From: Allobaculum sp. Allo2
GTDB taxonomy: Bacteria > Bacillota_I > Bacilli_A > Erysipelotrichales > Erysipelotrichaceae
Length of the DNA: 64,000 bases
Direction of reading: 5' to 3'
NCBI RefSeq assembly: GCF_022701175.1
Contig: NZ_CP078088.1
Span: forward strand, 248,001-312,000
Shown piece after piece: positions 51,642 to 61,673 of the stretch. The position numbers and the translations under genes were made by a program. A model generated the notes under the pieces. It saw nothing but the letters and a program-made list of their open reading frames with translations, did no database searches and had not been told where the DNA came from. Every line of letters starts with the position of its first letter. Position 1 is the stretch's first letter.

Positions 51642-52474
51642 GCTTTGCCCTCCTTGGCCGCCTTACGGTCCGCCTTGCGGACAAGGGACATCAGAATCAT
51701 CATCATCATCGCCATAATGACGGAAATCGCCGAACCGAAGTTCCATTCGCCGACGGTGATGAACTGGTTTTCAATGACGTTTCCAATCAGGAACCAGCCG
51801 CCTCCGCCGAGCAGTTTCGGAATGAAGAAGGCGGAAATCGCCGGCAGAAAGACGAGGGTAATTCCGGAAATGACACCCGGAATCGACAGCGGGAAAATAA
51901 CCCGCCAGAACGTCTGGAACGGCGAAGCGCCCAGATCGCTGGCCGCCTCGACCAGCGAGGGATCCATTTTGGTCAGCGACGCGTGAATCTGCAGCACCAT
52001 GTACGGCAGATAGTTGTAGACCATGCCGATCAGAACGGCGGTTTCGGTATACAGAATTTCCGCGTCCTTAATGCCAAACCAGCTCAGGACAATCGAAACC
52101 GGTCCGCCTTTGGAAAGGATGCCGATCCAGGCATACGTTCTTACCAGCATGTTGATCCACATCGGCAGCGTAATGAACAGAACGATCAGATTTTGCGTCT
52201 TCTGCTTGCAGCGGCTGATCCAGTACGCCACCGGATAGCCGATCAGCAGGCAGAGAACGGTCGTCTTGATCGCAACGCTCAGCGAGCGGCCGAGAATGAT
52301 CAGAAAGTTGGGATCCGTAAAGAAACGGATGTAGCTGTCCAGAGAAAAGCGGAAAGTCGTGACTTCGTTTCCCGGCTGGACAATGGAATAAAACACGATC
52401 AGGAGCATCGGGAGCAGCAGCATCCCGGTTCCCCAGATCAGATACGGGATTGCGAGTCTGCGCCAGGTCTTCAT
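51638..52474 (-). CDS. potB: spermidine/putrescine ABC transporter permease PotB
   Basis: 278 residues, complete, about six membrane helices. The EAA motif is VEAASDLGASPFQTFWRVIFPLSIPGV. The start overlaps the potA stop (ATGA) and the end overlaps the potCD start, so the operon is fully coupled. It pairs with the PotC half of the fusion to form the channel. Confidence 0.93.
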   Translation of the reverse strand: MKTWRRLAIPYLIWGTGMLLLPMLLIVFYSIVQPGNEVTTFRFSLDSYIRFFTDPNFLIILGRSLSVAIKTTVLCLLIGYPVAYWISRCKQKTQNLIVLFITLPMWINMLVRTYAWIGILSKGGPVSIVLSWFGIKDAEILYTETAVLIGMVYNYLPYMVLQIHASLTKMDPSLVEAASDLGASPFQTFWRVIFPLSIPGVISGITLVFLPAISAFFIPKLLGGGGWFLIGNVIENQFITVGEWNFGSAISVIMAMMMMILMSLVRKADRKAAKEGKA

Positions 52475-54055
52475 GAGGTATAGCCTTCCTTCTCCATGAC
52501 GTGAATGTCTTCCGGACCAAACGTCAGACCGACACGGGAACCTTCCTTATAAAAGTCCGTCGTATGAATCTTGAACTCGCGGCCTTTGGTCCAGAACGTT
52601 ACCGGGTAAACGCCCGGTTCAATTTTTTCCGGATCGAAATCGTAGGTGACATCGAGCGGAATGGACTGGTCTTCGTTGTTCAGACGCCAGCCCTGCGCGT
52701 TCGCCCACGTTTTCAGGTCGGTATCAAGCGCCACGGATTCCTTGATTTCATCCTTGGATTTAAAGAAGTTAAAGGCGGAAACGCCCTCGTTTCGTTTTTC
52801 ATCGCGGACGATCTGCTGGTCGATGACCTGAATGGTCTTGGTAATCGACAGGCCGCCCTGCGTCGTGAAGGTAATCGAATACGTACCGATCTTGTTTTCC
52901 AGGTCGGTTTCGACGTGTTCGATGGACAGCTGTTCATCGGTTTCGTCATTCCAGGCCTGCGCGTCGGCACGGGCGATCAGATCCTTTTCTTCGATGCCTT
53001 CCATATCTTCCACGTCCAGATAGAAGCTGTTTCCGGAAATGTGGATGTGGCCGTCGTCTTTCTGGTTGGCATCTTCGGTCGTGATGTGCATGTTCACAGT
53101 TACGTGGGTGCCTGGTACGGTTTCGACCATCATTTCGTAAAGCATGCCCTTGAACAGAACCGATTCCACGGTACCGGTCAGTTTTCCTGACCGACGGGAA
53201 CGATATCAATGTCTTCGGGACGGATGACGACATCGACCGCTTCGCCGGGCTTGAAGCCCTTGTCGACGCATTCAAAATCCTGTTCGTCAAAGCGGACGAG
53301 TTCGTCCTGGACCATCGTGCCGGGCAAAATGTTGCTTTCGCCGATAAAGTTGGCGACATAGGCGTTGACCGGTTCGTTGTAAATTTCAACCGGCGAGCCG
53401 ACCTGCTGGATTTCGCCCTCCTTCATGATGACGATCTTGTCGGACATCGTCAGGGCTTCTTCCTGGTCGTGGGTAACAAAAATAAAGGTAATGCCGACTT
53501 CCTGCTGAATGCGCTTGAGCTCGTACTGCATTTCCTTGCGCAGCTTTAAGTCCAGCGCGCCGAGCGGTTCGTCGAGCAGAAGCACGTTCGGTTCATTGAC
53601 CAGCGCTCTGGCGATGGCCACACGCTGCTGCTGGCCGCCGGAAAGCTGGGTAATTTCCCGTTTTTCATAGCCTTCCAGTCCGATCAGACGAAGCATACGC
53701 ATGACTTTCTGTTCGATAATGTCGTCCGATACTTTTTGATGCGCAGACCGAACGCGATGTTTTCGTAAACATTCATATTCGGAAAGAGCGCGTATTTCTG
53801 GAAGACCGTATTCAGCTCCCGCTTGTACGGGGGCAGCGAAGAAATTTCTTTTCCCTCGATGTAAACTTCTCCTTCATCCTGAGAAAGGAAGCCTCCAAGA
53901 ATTCGCAGAAGGGTCGTCTTGCCGCATCCCGAAGGGCCAAGCAGAGTGACAAACTCGTTTTTGTTAATGTCGAGATTGATGCCCTTGAGAATAATCTGGT
54001 CATCAAAACTCTTCTGGATGTTCCTGAACTGAATCAGGGTATTGTCTTTTTCCAT
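52471..54055 (-). CDS. potA: PotA polyamine ABC transporter ATPase with inserted Ig-like domain, frameshifted
   Basis: 528 residues after correction, against a usual ~370. Walker [20 protein letters not shown]-loop [19 protein letters not shown], signature [15 protein letters not shown], Walker [12 protein letters not shown] and H-loop [10 protein letters not shown] are intact. The TOBE region starts [13 protein letters not shown], then is interrupted by ~140 residues that include an Ig-like stretch ([27 protein letters not shown]) before the final [17 protein letters not shown] strand. Breaks near 53737 (A6 as A5) and 53173 (A5 as A4). The start at 54055 follows AAAGGAAAG, 12 bases after the regulator stop. 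Confidence 0.9.
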
Positions 54056-54066
54056 CTCTTTCCTTT

Positions 54067-54607
54067 CTAGAACACCGGAGGTGTCGAAACCCACAGAACG
54101 AGTGCGGGCGTTTTATAGGGGTTCTCCAGCCAGTGGCGGACGCTGCCGTCGGTATAAAACGTTTCGCCGGTGCGTACCGTCATGCGCCGTCCGTCTTCAA
54201 ACGTCAGACAGACGGTTCCGCGAAGGATATAGCCGAATTCTTCCCCTGATGATTGGCTGTCGTCATCGAGGATTTAAACGGTTCAATGCGGACCAGGATC
54301 GGTTCCATTTCGTTTTTCTGCGCGTTGGGAACGATCCAGGTAATCGTATGATCGTCTCTTTCATCGACAAAGAAATCATCCTGTCGAAACACGATCTGGC
54401 TTTCCGGCTCTTCGCTGAAAAATTCCGGAAGGCTGGTGCCCAGGGCTTCCAGAATATCGGCCAGCGTAGAAATGGAAGGCGAAGTCAGATCCCTCTCGAG
54501 CTGGGAGAGGAATCCCTTGGTCAGCTCGCATCGGCTGGCGAGCTCTTCAAGCGTCAGGAATTCGCCTGCCTGAGGCTGCGAATCCGCGCTCCGATTTTCA
54601 AATCCAT
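54067..54607 (-). CDS. XRE-family regulator with cupin domain (PuuR-like), frameshifted
   Basis: 180 residues after correction. N-terminal helix-turn-helix [51 protein letters not shown]-terminal cupin with [20 protein letters not shown] and [12 protein letters not shown], the small-molecule sensor. Breaks near 54559 (AA for AAA) and 54247 (G4 for G5). First gene of the pot operon; such proteins repress polyamine uptake or catabolism genes. A palindrome lies 55 bases upstream. Confidence 0.88.
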
Positions 54608-54661
54608 TGTCCTCTCCTTTCCGGGGCGTCCATACCGCCAAGCCCTTGCGGGCTCAGTCGC

Positions 54662-54680
54662 TGTTTAGCAATACTAAACA
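54662..54680. promoter_or_regulatory. putative operator of the pot operon
   Basis: TGTTTAG, five bases, CTAAACA: a perfect 7-base dyad centred 64 bases upstream of the regulator start, next to AT-rich promoter-like sequence (TATAACTTATATAAA, 54686-54700). Confidence 0.65.
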
Positions 54681-54993
54681 AAGAATATAACTTATATAAA
54701 CGCAAAGCCCATTATATGCGCGATGCGTTCCATTGCAATTTCTAACGTCAAATAATCGAATTTTTTACATTCGCACCCCGTTTTCGTAAATCGAGGAAAA
54801 ACCGCCTTCTGCGATGAGGGTCTGAAAGCGTTCTTTTATGCCGATGGGCATCGCCTGCGGCTTTGTTTTTGCCGGCTTTTTCTGATTATTGGACAACAGT
54901 TTTCTTTTGAGGATGCGTTTTGCAGACGCTGTCAGACAAAACTGTAAGGAAGACCCGTGGCAGGTCGGCCCGGCGGGTGTTAAGCGGATGTTA

Positions 54994-55031
54994 TATAATA
55001 CTTGGGTTTCAGCGCCGGTTTGCGAACCGGC
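54994..55031 (+). promoter_or_regulatory. putative -10 and leader hairpin of popT
   Basis: TATAAT at 54994-54999 without a clear -35, followed by a GCCGGTT/AACCGGC hairpin with loop TGCG at 55014-55031, immediately before the AGAGAGG ribosome site. The remaining part of 54700-55048 shows no supported gene. Confidence 0.5.
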
Positions 55032-55048
55032 TTTAAAGAGAGGTAATT

Positions 55049-55909
55049 ATGAAAATTTCCAGTTTCTGGATGGATGTCCTGCGCGGCATGGTCATTGGCG
55101 TAGCCAATATCATCCCCGGCGTTTCCGGCGGCACCATGATGGTCTCCATGGGCATCTATGACAAACTGATTCATTCGGTAACGCATCTGTTTTCGGACTT
55201 CAAAAAGTCCTTCCGTTTCCTGCTTCCTATTCTGATCGGTATCGTTCTGGCGCTCGCACTTTTAGCCAAGCTGTTTTCGTTTCTGCTGGCGCGCTGGCCG
55301 ATCGCGACCAACCTGGGCTTCTGCGGTCTGATCCTCGGCTCTCTGCCTTCGATTTTCAAGCACGTGAAGCATAAGGGATTCAAGCTTTCCTGCGGCCTTT
55401 GCTTTGCGGCTTTCTTCGTGCTGATCGTCGTGCTGGCCGTCGTTAACGAAAGCTCAGGAAATGATGTCGTTCTGCATACGAACTTTTTCGGCCTGTTCAT
55501 GTTATTCATCGTCGGCGTCATCGCGGCGGCGACTATGGTTATCCCAGGCGTTTCCGGTTCGATGATGCTCATGCTGATGGGATACTATCAGCCCGTCATC
55601 AACCTGGTGTCCGACGGCATCACCGCTCTGCTCAAGCTCGACTGGGGCATGATCGGTCACTGCGTCATTCTTGGCGTCCCCTTTGCGATCGGCGTCGTTC
55701 TTGGCATCTTTGCGATCGCCAAGCTGATCGAGTGGATTATGAACAAATGGCATTTGCAGACAATGTGGGCCATCATCGGCCTGATCTGCGCCAGCCCGAT
55801 CGCCATTCTGCTCAAGACCAGCTGGGCGTCCTTCTCCATCGGACAGCTTCTGATCGGTCTTGTCGCCGCTGCCGCCGGATGGTTCGCGGCCGGATGGCTC
55901 TCGGAATAG
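55049..55909 (+). CDS. popT: undecaprenyl-phosphate transporter PopT (DUF368)
   Basis: 286 residues, about eight membrane helices. Two inverted DUF368 signatures are visible: GVANIIPGVSGGTMMVSMGIYD near residue 18 and MVIPGVSGSMMLMLMGYYQPV near residue 165. DUF368 proteins return undecaprenyl phosphate to the inner leaflet for reuse in peptidoglycan, teichoic acid and capsule synthesis, which links it to the polysaccharide genes of this window. Complete; its own terminator follows at 55978. Confidence 0.92.
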   Translation: MKISSFWMDVLRGMVIGVANIIPGVSGGTMMVSMGIYDKLIHSVTHLFSDFKKSFRFLLPILIGIVLALALLAKLFSFLLARWPIATNLGFCGLILGSLPSIFKHVKHKGFKLSCGLCFAAFFVLIVVLAVVNESSGNDVVLHTNFFGLFMLFIVGVIAAATMVIPGVSGSMMLMLMGYYQPVINLVSDGITALLKLDWGMIGHCVILGVPFAIGVVLGIFAIAKLIEWIMNKWHLQTMWAIIGLICASPIAILLKTSWASFSIGQLLIGLVAAAAGWFAAGWLSE

Positions 55910-55977
55910 ACAGAAATCCGCTTTCTCTGTTCCGAATTTCATTTGCGATTTCAGGATTTCCATTTCCCAGACATATC

Positions 55978-56014
55978 AAAGCGCCGGCTCGCTGCAAGAA
56001 CGAGCCGGCGCTTT
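55978..56014. terminator. bidirectional terminator between popT and CDF gene
   Basis: AAAGCGCCGGCTCG / CGAGCCGGCGCTTT stem. Confidence 0.92.
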
Positions 56015-56064
56015 CGTGTGAATAAATGTAAACGATAAGCCAGCCATGGGGGCTGAGAATTCAA

Positions 56065-57230
56065 TCAGGAGTACGGATGGACGATGCGCATTTCCATCCA
56101 GGCGATTTTGTCGTCGTTCAGACGGGATTTCAGTACGTCTTCGATTTCCTTTTGGAACGCTTTTCGTCATAGGGGACGATCAGATCGAAATAGAGAACCA
56201 TCTGATTTTCCGGCGTCTCTTCAATGCGGAAGTCCTGAATCATCCAGTTCGGATTCGTTTTGCGCACGGCTTCCGTAAGCTTTTCTTCCGCGCGGGTCGT
56301 CTGTTCATCGTGCAGAAGAACCGGATCGACGTGTGTGACGAGCTCGATGCCCATGACTTTCATGACTTCGCGTTCAATTCGGTCCACTTCCTGATGGACG
56401 TCCATCAGATTAAGGGTGCCGTCCACTTCTACGTGGGCGGTCGCGTATTTGTAGCGGGGACCGTATTTATGGATGGCGATATCGTGGACGTCGATGACCA
56501 TCGGATTGATCATGATCAGATCGATCATCTGATTCATTTCCTGCGGCGTCGGCGCTTCACCTAAAAGGATGTTGCTGTCTTCGCGCAGCAGACCCCAGGC
56601 CGAATAGAAAATAATGCCCGATACAACGACACCCATGTAACCGTCCAGATCGAATCCGGTAAAGCGGGAAATGAGCGTGGAAAGAAGAACCATCGCCGTA
56701 CCGATCACATCGTTTCGCGAATCGATGGCGTTGGCTTCCAGCAGTTCGCTTTTATACAGCTTCGCGTACTTATGGTTATAAGCGTACATGTACAGCTTGA
56801 CCGAAATGGAAAGCACCAGAATGATGACGGCGGCCCACTCAAAATGAACCGGCGTCGGATGAATAATTTTCTGGAAAGACTGCGTCACCATGTCGATGCC
56901 CAGATAGACAATGACCATGCCCATGAACATCGCGGCGATCGTTTCCGTCCGCTCATGCCCGTACGGATGTTCCTTATCCGCCGGCTTTTCAGCAATCTTG
57001 AACGAAATGATCGAAACCACATTGCTCAGCGAGTCCGTTAAGTTGTTGATGGCGTCGCCGCAGATCGAAACGCTGCCGACGAGAACGCCGATAATGTATT
57101 TCGAAAGGAACAGTGTAAAGTTGAGGGCAATGCCCACCCAGCCTAAGAGCCGGCTGATGATATAACGCAGTTTCGTCATATCGTCTGTTTTTTCCTTACG
57201 GAGAATTCGGTTGACCAGCCAGGTAACCAT
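56065..57230 (-). CDS. cation diffusion facilitator transporter, frameshifted near C-terminus
   Basis: 388 residues after correction. Six membrane helices; metal-site motifs SICGDAINNLTDSLSNV in helix 2 and EANAIDSRNDVIGT in helix 5 (D/N-x3-D pairs), with HPYGHERTETIAAM between. A cytoplasmic ferredoxin-like dimer domain (VIDVHDIAIHKYGPRYKYAT) follows. The break near 56157 (TT for TTT) restores KRFQKEIEDVLKSRLNDDKI and a stop at 56065. Zn/Fe/Mn efflux is likely; the metal cannot be fixed from sequence. The start at 57230 follows AAGAAGG. Confidence 0.9.
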
Positions 57231-57294
57231 AATTTTGCCTTCTTTCTTTTCTGAAAATATATGGTAGAATATTGAACGCAACACGGAGACGTAT

Positions 57295-57373
57295 CGAAGT
57301 GGTCATAACGGGCCTGACTCGAAATCAGGTAGTCTGAAAGGGCTCGTGGGTTCGAATCCCACCGTCTCCGCCA
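57295..57373 (+). tRNA. tRNA-Ser (CGA)
   Basis: Class II tRNA, acceptor GGAGACG/CGTCTCC, anticodon loop CTCGAAA, variable arm, encoded CCA. TAGAAT at 57265-57270 may be its -10. Divergent from the CDF gene. It is a single gene, unlike the two arrays. Confidence 0.93.
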
Positions 57374-57385
57374 CGAGAACTTAAC

Positions 57386-57422
57386 GCTGAAGGAAGCCAT
57401 GCGGCACGCCTTCAGCTTTTTT
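57386..57422 (+). terminator. terminator after tRNA-Ser
   Basis: GCTGAAGG / CCTTCAGC stem followed by six T. Confidence 0.9.
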
Positions 57423-57695
57423 ATTTTCCGCTGGGCTTCGGCATTCGCTTTGGCATGTGCTTCGGGATCTGCTTTGGTTTTCCCACTGCGCGCCGATCCA
57501 ATGTGCCTCGTTTTGCGCGTTCTGCTTTTCCGTTTTTTCTTTTTACGTATTTGTATTTTCGGTGTCTTAGCGGCTTTCCTGCCGGAACGCGTGCGAGTAC
57601 CGTCAAAGAAAGCCTGCCGATGATCCATCCGCAGGCCATTAGTCCTATCGTATTCTTTTTAAACGGGAATGGAAACAGGAACACCGAAACGCTCC
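57423..57695. other. stretch with a possible small basic protein on the minus strand
   Basis: Two overlapping minus-strand frames code for Lys/Arg-rich sequence. One starts ATGGCCTGCGGATGG near 57640 and ends at 57421; the other contains an Ala/Glu/Lys segment (EAHAKANAEAQRKIKKLKA). Neither has a good ribosome site. A homopolymer error could join them into one short basic protein; I cannot decide. Confidence 0.3.
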
Positions 57696-58713
57696 TCAAC
57701 TACTCCCCTGCTTCTCTTCGGTATCCAGAAGACTCTGCACGCGCAGCGCCAGATCGCCGACAAATTTTTCCGCCTGAATATCGTCGGTCATTACGCAGAG
57801 GACATACGGACAGGATGCTTCGAGATCGAGCCCGGCCCTGTTGACCTGTGAGCCATAGGCTCCGTATTTCTGGGCAATCGGCCGATCGAGGAAACGGTTG
57901 AGATAGTTGGCCGGCTGTGCGTTTTCCATATCTTCAATCAGCTCTTCATACCGCTCAGGCGAAGCTGCGATTTCCAGAAGAACATCCACCATAACGCCCG
58001 GACTCATCAGATTGTCCATGGAAACAAAGTCTTTGTCTTCTGTATGGTTCGGCCAGCGTTCTTTCATGATCGATTTGAACTTTTCCCAGCCGCCAAGATG
58101 TTCAAACAAAATGTGGCCGGCGGTATTGTCCGAAGTCAGAATAACCTGTTCGAGAAGTTCTTCAAGATCGATATACGAACCGGCCGCATAGCGTGAGGCA
58201 ATAACAGAGACATCTTCGTACATGTCGGCCCGGTACAGCAGGGGCTTTTGAGCAGGGACGGATCTTTCTCCAGGCGGTCATACCAGATCATCGCCAGCGG
58301 CAGCTTGTACAGACTCGCTCCGGTATACAGCTCATCTTCATTGAGCGTCCAGGAAATGGAACCGTCCAGCGAATGGATGGCGATGCCCGTTGAATCTTCA
58401 TCGATGGCGTATTCTTCCATAATTTTGTCCATCTCCTCATTCAGCGCTTCCTGCAGCGCCTGCGCATTGCCTTTGCGGACGGTCTGCCGGGCGAAATGGC
58501 GTTGGCCAGCCGCAGATCGACGCCATCCTGAATGCGGCTCATCATTTCCCGCAAAGCCTGCGAAGATGTCAGAGCTTTAACCGATGCATTTCCATCGATT
58601 TCCGTCCTGTTTTCCTGCGCCATCAGCCGTTCACTGCATCCTGTACCGGACAGCCCGACAGCCAGAACAGCCGCCATCAAACACAAAGCGATCTTTCCGC
58701 ACACTCTCTTCAT
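57696..58713 (-). CDS. lipoprotein of the class A beta-lactamase-like serine hydrolase fold, frameshifted
   Basis: 339 residues after correction. Lipobox in LMAAVLAVGLSGTGCSERL, so membrane-anchored outside the cell. The SxxK nucleophile is in YTGASLYKLPLAMIWYD, SDN in VILTSDNTAGHILFEHLGG, and the third motif is degenerate (AQKYGAYGS where KTG is usual). This resembles the beta-lactamase2 family, which includes penicillin-binding-like enzymes; lactamase activity is not assured. Breaks near 58490 (GG for GGG) and 58246 (C4 for C5). A BlaI-type repressor and an M56 peptidase occur elsewhere in the window. Confidence 0.82.
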
Positions 58714-58733
58714 ACCCGCTTTTTCCCTTTTCC

Positions 58734-58758
58734 TTTCAGGCGTTGTGGCGCCTGAAAA
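58734..58758. promoter_or_regulatory. hairpin upstream of serine hydrolase gene
   Basis: TTTCAGGCG / CGCCTGAAA with loop TTGTGG, 21 bases before the start codon on the minus strand. It could be a leader hairpin covering the ribosome site. The rest of 58759-58999 holds TATAAT at 58931-58936, a probable promoter for the DsrE-like gene. Confidence 0.45.
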
Positions 58759-58999
58759 CACTCTTTTCTTTAAATCTTTCAAAATTGTACGGAGAGCCCC
58801 TGTAAAAATCAATGTGCATAAAAAACGAATGCCTGTAAAACAGACATTCAAAAATCTCTCCGGATCCGTGTGGGCAAAAAGGCGGACCGCCCAAAAGCAG
58901 AAGTTTTGGAATGGGTTCTTTCGTTTTACGTATAATACTCAAGGAAACAGAAATTCGAATACGGCCTGTCGCCGGGATTCGGATCCAAGGAGGATTTAC

Positions 59000-59347
59000 A
59001 TGTCAGAATCAAACGCACGCATTGTCGTTCTTAACTCCAGCCGTTTTGGTCAGGGCAATCCGCGTCTGGGCGAATCGCTGATGGAAGACTTTCTCGATAC
59101 GCTCGCCAAAAGCGTAAATGTCCCGCAGGCCATCCTGCTCTATAACTCGGCGGTCGTTCTCGCCTGCAAGGATTCGAAACTTCTCAAGCCTCTCAAGGCG
59201 CTGGCGGATCTTGGCTGCAAAGTTCTGGTCAACGAGGAAAGTCTGGTCTTCTATTCTCTGGCCGCAAATCTCGAATGCGGCGAGCCGACATCCTTAAAGG
59301 ACATGACGGAATGCATGATGGAAGCCGACGCCGTCATTAAGCCCTAA
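59000..59347 (+). CDS. DsrE/YedF-type sulfurtransferase-like protein
   Basis: 115 residues. ARIVVLNSSRFGQGNPRLGESLMEDFLDTL and VLACKDSKLLKPLKALADLGCKVLV match the C-terminal domain of YedF, a DsrE-fold protein linked to selenium or sulfur handling. The usual N-terminal TusA-like domain is missing, so this is a stand-alone C-terminal unit. The cysteine in VLACKDS corresponds to the DsrE active site. A strong AAGGAGG precedes the start. Complete. Confidence 0.85.
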   Translation: MSESNARIVVLNSSRFGQGNPRLGESLMEDFLDTLAKSVNVPQAILLYNSAVVLACKDSKLLKPLKALADLGCKVLVNEESLVFYSLAANLECGEPTSLKDMTECMMEADAVIKP

Positions 59348-59538
59348 CGCCAAAAAGCACTCTTTTTCCTCGTCTTTCATTCTCGTTTGGACGCATGTCC
59401 AGCCATCCTGAATTTTCGTAGCCGCTTTCATTTTGTGTCCTTTCCATGCAATATTTGACATCACTTTCAAACAATCTATGATAGCTAAGGCATTTCTTCC
59501 TAGCGAAGAGCTGCCGAAGCGAAAGGAGATGCAAAACG

Positions 59539-59838
59539 ATGGAAAAATGGACTCAGGAGCAGTATGAGCAGTATCTGAAAACCAGAAAACAGAATGCTCA
59601 TGACGCATTGAATTTGTACATTGAAGTGAATGCAAAAGAGATGCAGGACGAATGCGAGCCGGGATCGAAAAACCTTTCCTGCGCCTGCAAGGTCATGCTG
59701 GCGCAGATGCTGGAAGGCGACTGCTTTGTGGTAGAACCCAAAGTCAAATCCAGAATTGCCGGCAAGCTGACGGTACGCTACTACGTCGATAATCTTTCTC
59801 CGGAAAGACGGACGTGGGAAGAAGCCCAGGCCGACTAG
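59539..59838 (+). CDS. hypothetical protein
   Basis: 99 residues, complete, not recognised. It starts MEKWTQEQYEQYLKTRKQNA with a helical segment, then a cysteine cluster (DECEPGSKNLSCACKVML) that could bind metal, and ends with VRYYVDNLSPERRTWEE. AAAGGAG precedes the start. No signal peptide. It has its own terminator. Confidence 0.75.
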   Translation: MEKWTQEQYEQYLKTRKQNAHDALNLYIEVNAKEMQDECEPGSKNLSCACKVMLAQMLEGDCFVVEPKVKSRIAGKLTVRYYVDNLSPERRTWEEAQAD

Positions 59839-59859
59839 CCGCTCTTCACCAGATTTAAT

Positions 59860-59885
59860 GCGCCTGAACGACAGGCGCTTTTTTT
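59860..59885 (+). terminator. terminator after 99-residue protein gene
   Basis: GCGCCTG / CAGGCGC with loop AACGA and seven T. Confidence 0.93.
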
Positions 59886-60042
59886 ATTCGCATTTGTATG
59901 CCGTTTTGCCGGTTTTGTTCCTCTTTTGCAGTATATCGATTTGTCTGCCTGCCTTTTTTGAAAAGGACGGGCTTTTTTCGCTTCTTTGGATTTTCTTAAG
60001 AATTTTAACAATCCTTTGAAACGCTCCCGGCAAGATGAGGCC

Positions 60043-60743
60043 ATGGAAACGTTTATTCGAAAAGAACTGAAATACCGAATCGAGGAAGACGCCAAGGCGG
60101 CGTTTTTAAAAGAAGCCGGAGAGCACCTCATTCCGGACACTTACTTTGAATGCGATATTTACACGATTTACCTCGATACCGAACACTTTGATCTCATGCG
60201 CCTTTGCGAAGGCAAGCCCGACTACAAGTGCAAAGCCAGACTGCGCGCCTACAAGCCCGTATATAGCGAGGAGGATGCTTTCTTTTCGAGCTGAAAAAGA
60301 AAATTCGCGGCTGCTCGTTTAAGCGAAGGCACCCGTTTACGAAAGCTTCGCTTCAGAACTTTTATGACCATCCAGAACATGCCGGCGAAAATTCCGTCAC
60401 TAGAGAAATCGCTTCGTTTTTAAACACCTGGCCGGTACGGCCGCGCTTCACGCTGTACGCCCATCGCTTCTGCTACGTGTGGAAGGAAGATCCCACGCTG
60501 CGGCTGACGTTTGATGACCAGCTGTTTTATCGCGATGTTCGCCCGGGTCTGTATCGCGATCCCGACGATGTCCCGCTGCTCGAAAAAGGATGGAACATTT
60601 TTGAGATCAAGTGTTCCCGTCCGCTGCCCTTAGAACTTTGCCGCCTGCTTGAGCGTCCCGGCATTGTGCCCGGCTCCTTTTCCAAAGCCGGGGCGGCGTA
60701 TGCCCGCCAGATTCAGAAAACCGACCGCCTTCCGGCGGTTTGA
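60043..60743 (+). CDS. VTC-domain (polyphosphate polymerase) protein, frameshifted
   Basis: 233 residues after correction. FIRKELKYRIEEDAKAAFL is the usual VTC entry, then YFECDIYTIYLDTEHFDLM, CKARLRAYKP, FFELKKKIRGCSFKRRH, FTLYAHRFCYVW, LRLTFDDQLFYRD and the closing IFEIKCSRPLPLEL: basic and acidic residues lining a triphosphate tunnel. The break near 60290 is T4 where T5 gives AFFFELKKKI. The start at 60043 is the first ATG of the conserved region. Family members polymerise ATP into polyphosphate or bind it. First gene of a three-gene cassette. Confidence 0.88.
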
Positions 60744-60856
60744 ATCGAAAGAAAACGATTTTCCCGATCCAGCCGATTCGTCTCGGACTGTCCTCCCCAG
60801 ACAGTCCGCTTTCAAAAGACTTTTTCAGAAAAATTCACTAGAAAGGAACCCATACG

Positions 60857-61493
60857 ATGACTGAACTCGTTTTTACCAATCTGTTTCTTCCGACTCTTGC
60901 CGCGTTTGGAATCGGCATTGTCGGCGCTCTGCTTTGTCTGGCCGCGTTTCGGCCGACCCGCTCCATGCTTCTGACCTGCGCCTTTTGCCGCCGCTCGTCT
61001 GTTCGTGCCTGCTTGCCGTCAACGGCTCAGTCGGCACGTCCATCGCGGTCCTCGGCGTCTTTGGCCTGGTCCGCTTCCGCTCTCTGCCGGCCAAAGGAAC
61101 GGACATGATCTGCATCATTTACTCGATGGTCACCGGTCTGCTCTGTGCCTGCGGGGCGAGCCTTGCGGCGCTTGATCTCTGCATTGGCATGGACCTTTGC
61201 ATGCTTCTGGCCGCCTGGATTTTTTCGCGCCGCAGCCTCATGCAGATTCAGATCGTTGTGCCCGAATCCATGCCAAACGAAGCAGTCTATACGGACATTC
61301 TTTCGCGCTTTGGAAAAAGGTGCACCTTGAAAAGATGAAAACCGCCGGCATGGGCACGCTGTACGAACTTTCCTATACGTTCCTTCCCAACAGCCATTTT
61401 GAGAGTACGCGCCTGCTCAACGAAATCCGCGCGGAAAACGGAAACCTTTCCGTCACCCTGCTCGATCTGCACGACGGCGGCGAACAGCTCTAA
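60857..61493 (+). CDS. DUF4956 membrane protein, frameshifted
   Basis: 212 residues after correction. N-terminal helix TLAAFGIGIVGALLCLAAF; the family core VNGSVGTSIAVLGVFGLVRFRSLPAKGTDMICIIYSMVTGL has the conserved VRFRS and a following TM helix; a soluble C-terminal domain (VVPESMPNEAVYTDILSRFG) completes it. Breaks near 60977 (T5 as T4) and 61319 (A6 as A5). DUF4956 genes are regularly found beside VTC-domain genes, so it is a likely membrane partner (inferred). GAAAGGAACC precedes the start. Confidence 0.87.
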
Positions 61494-61673
61494 AAGTCAG
61501 GCAGGAAAATCTTCCTGCAGGCAAAGCCAATCCATATTGTCCATAAAAGACAATATTAAAACCTTATTTGCTTGTTGTTTTCCCACAATTCCATTTTTAT
61601 CCTTTCATCTGCTTTTTGAACTTTGGATCAAAAATCCGAAGGGTAAGGCGGATTTCCCTCTGCCTGAAATCAG

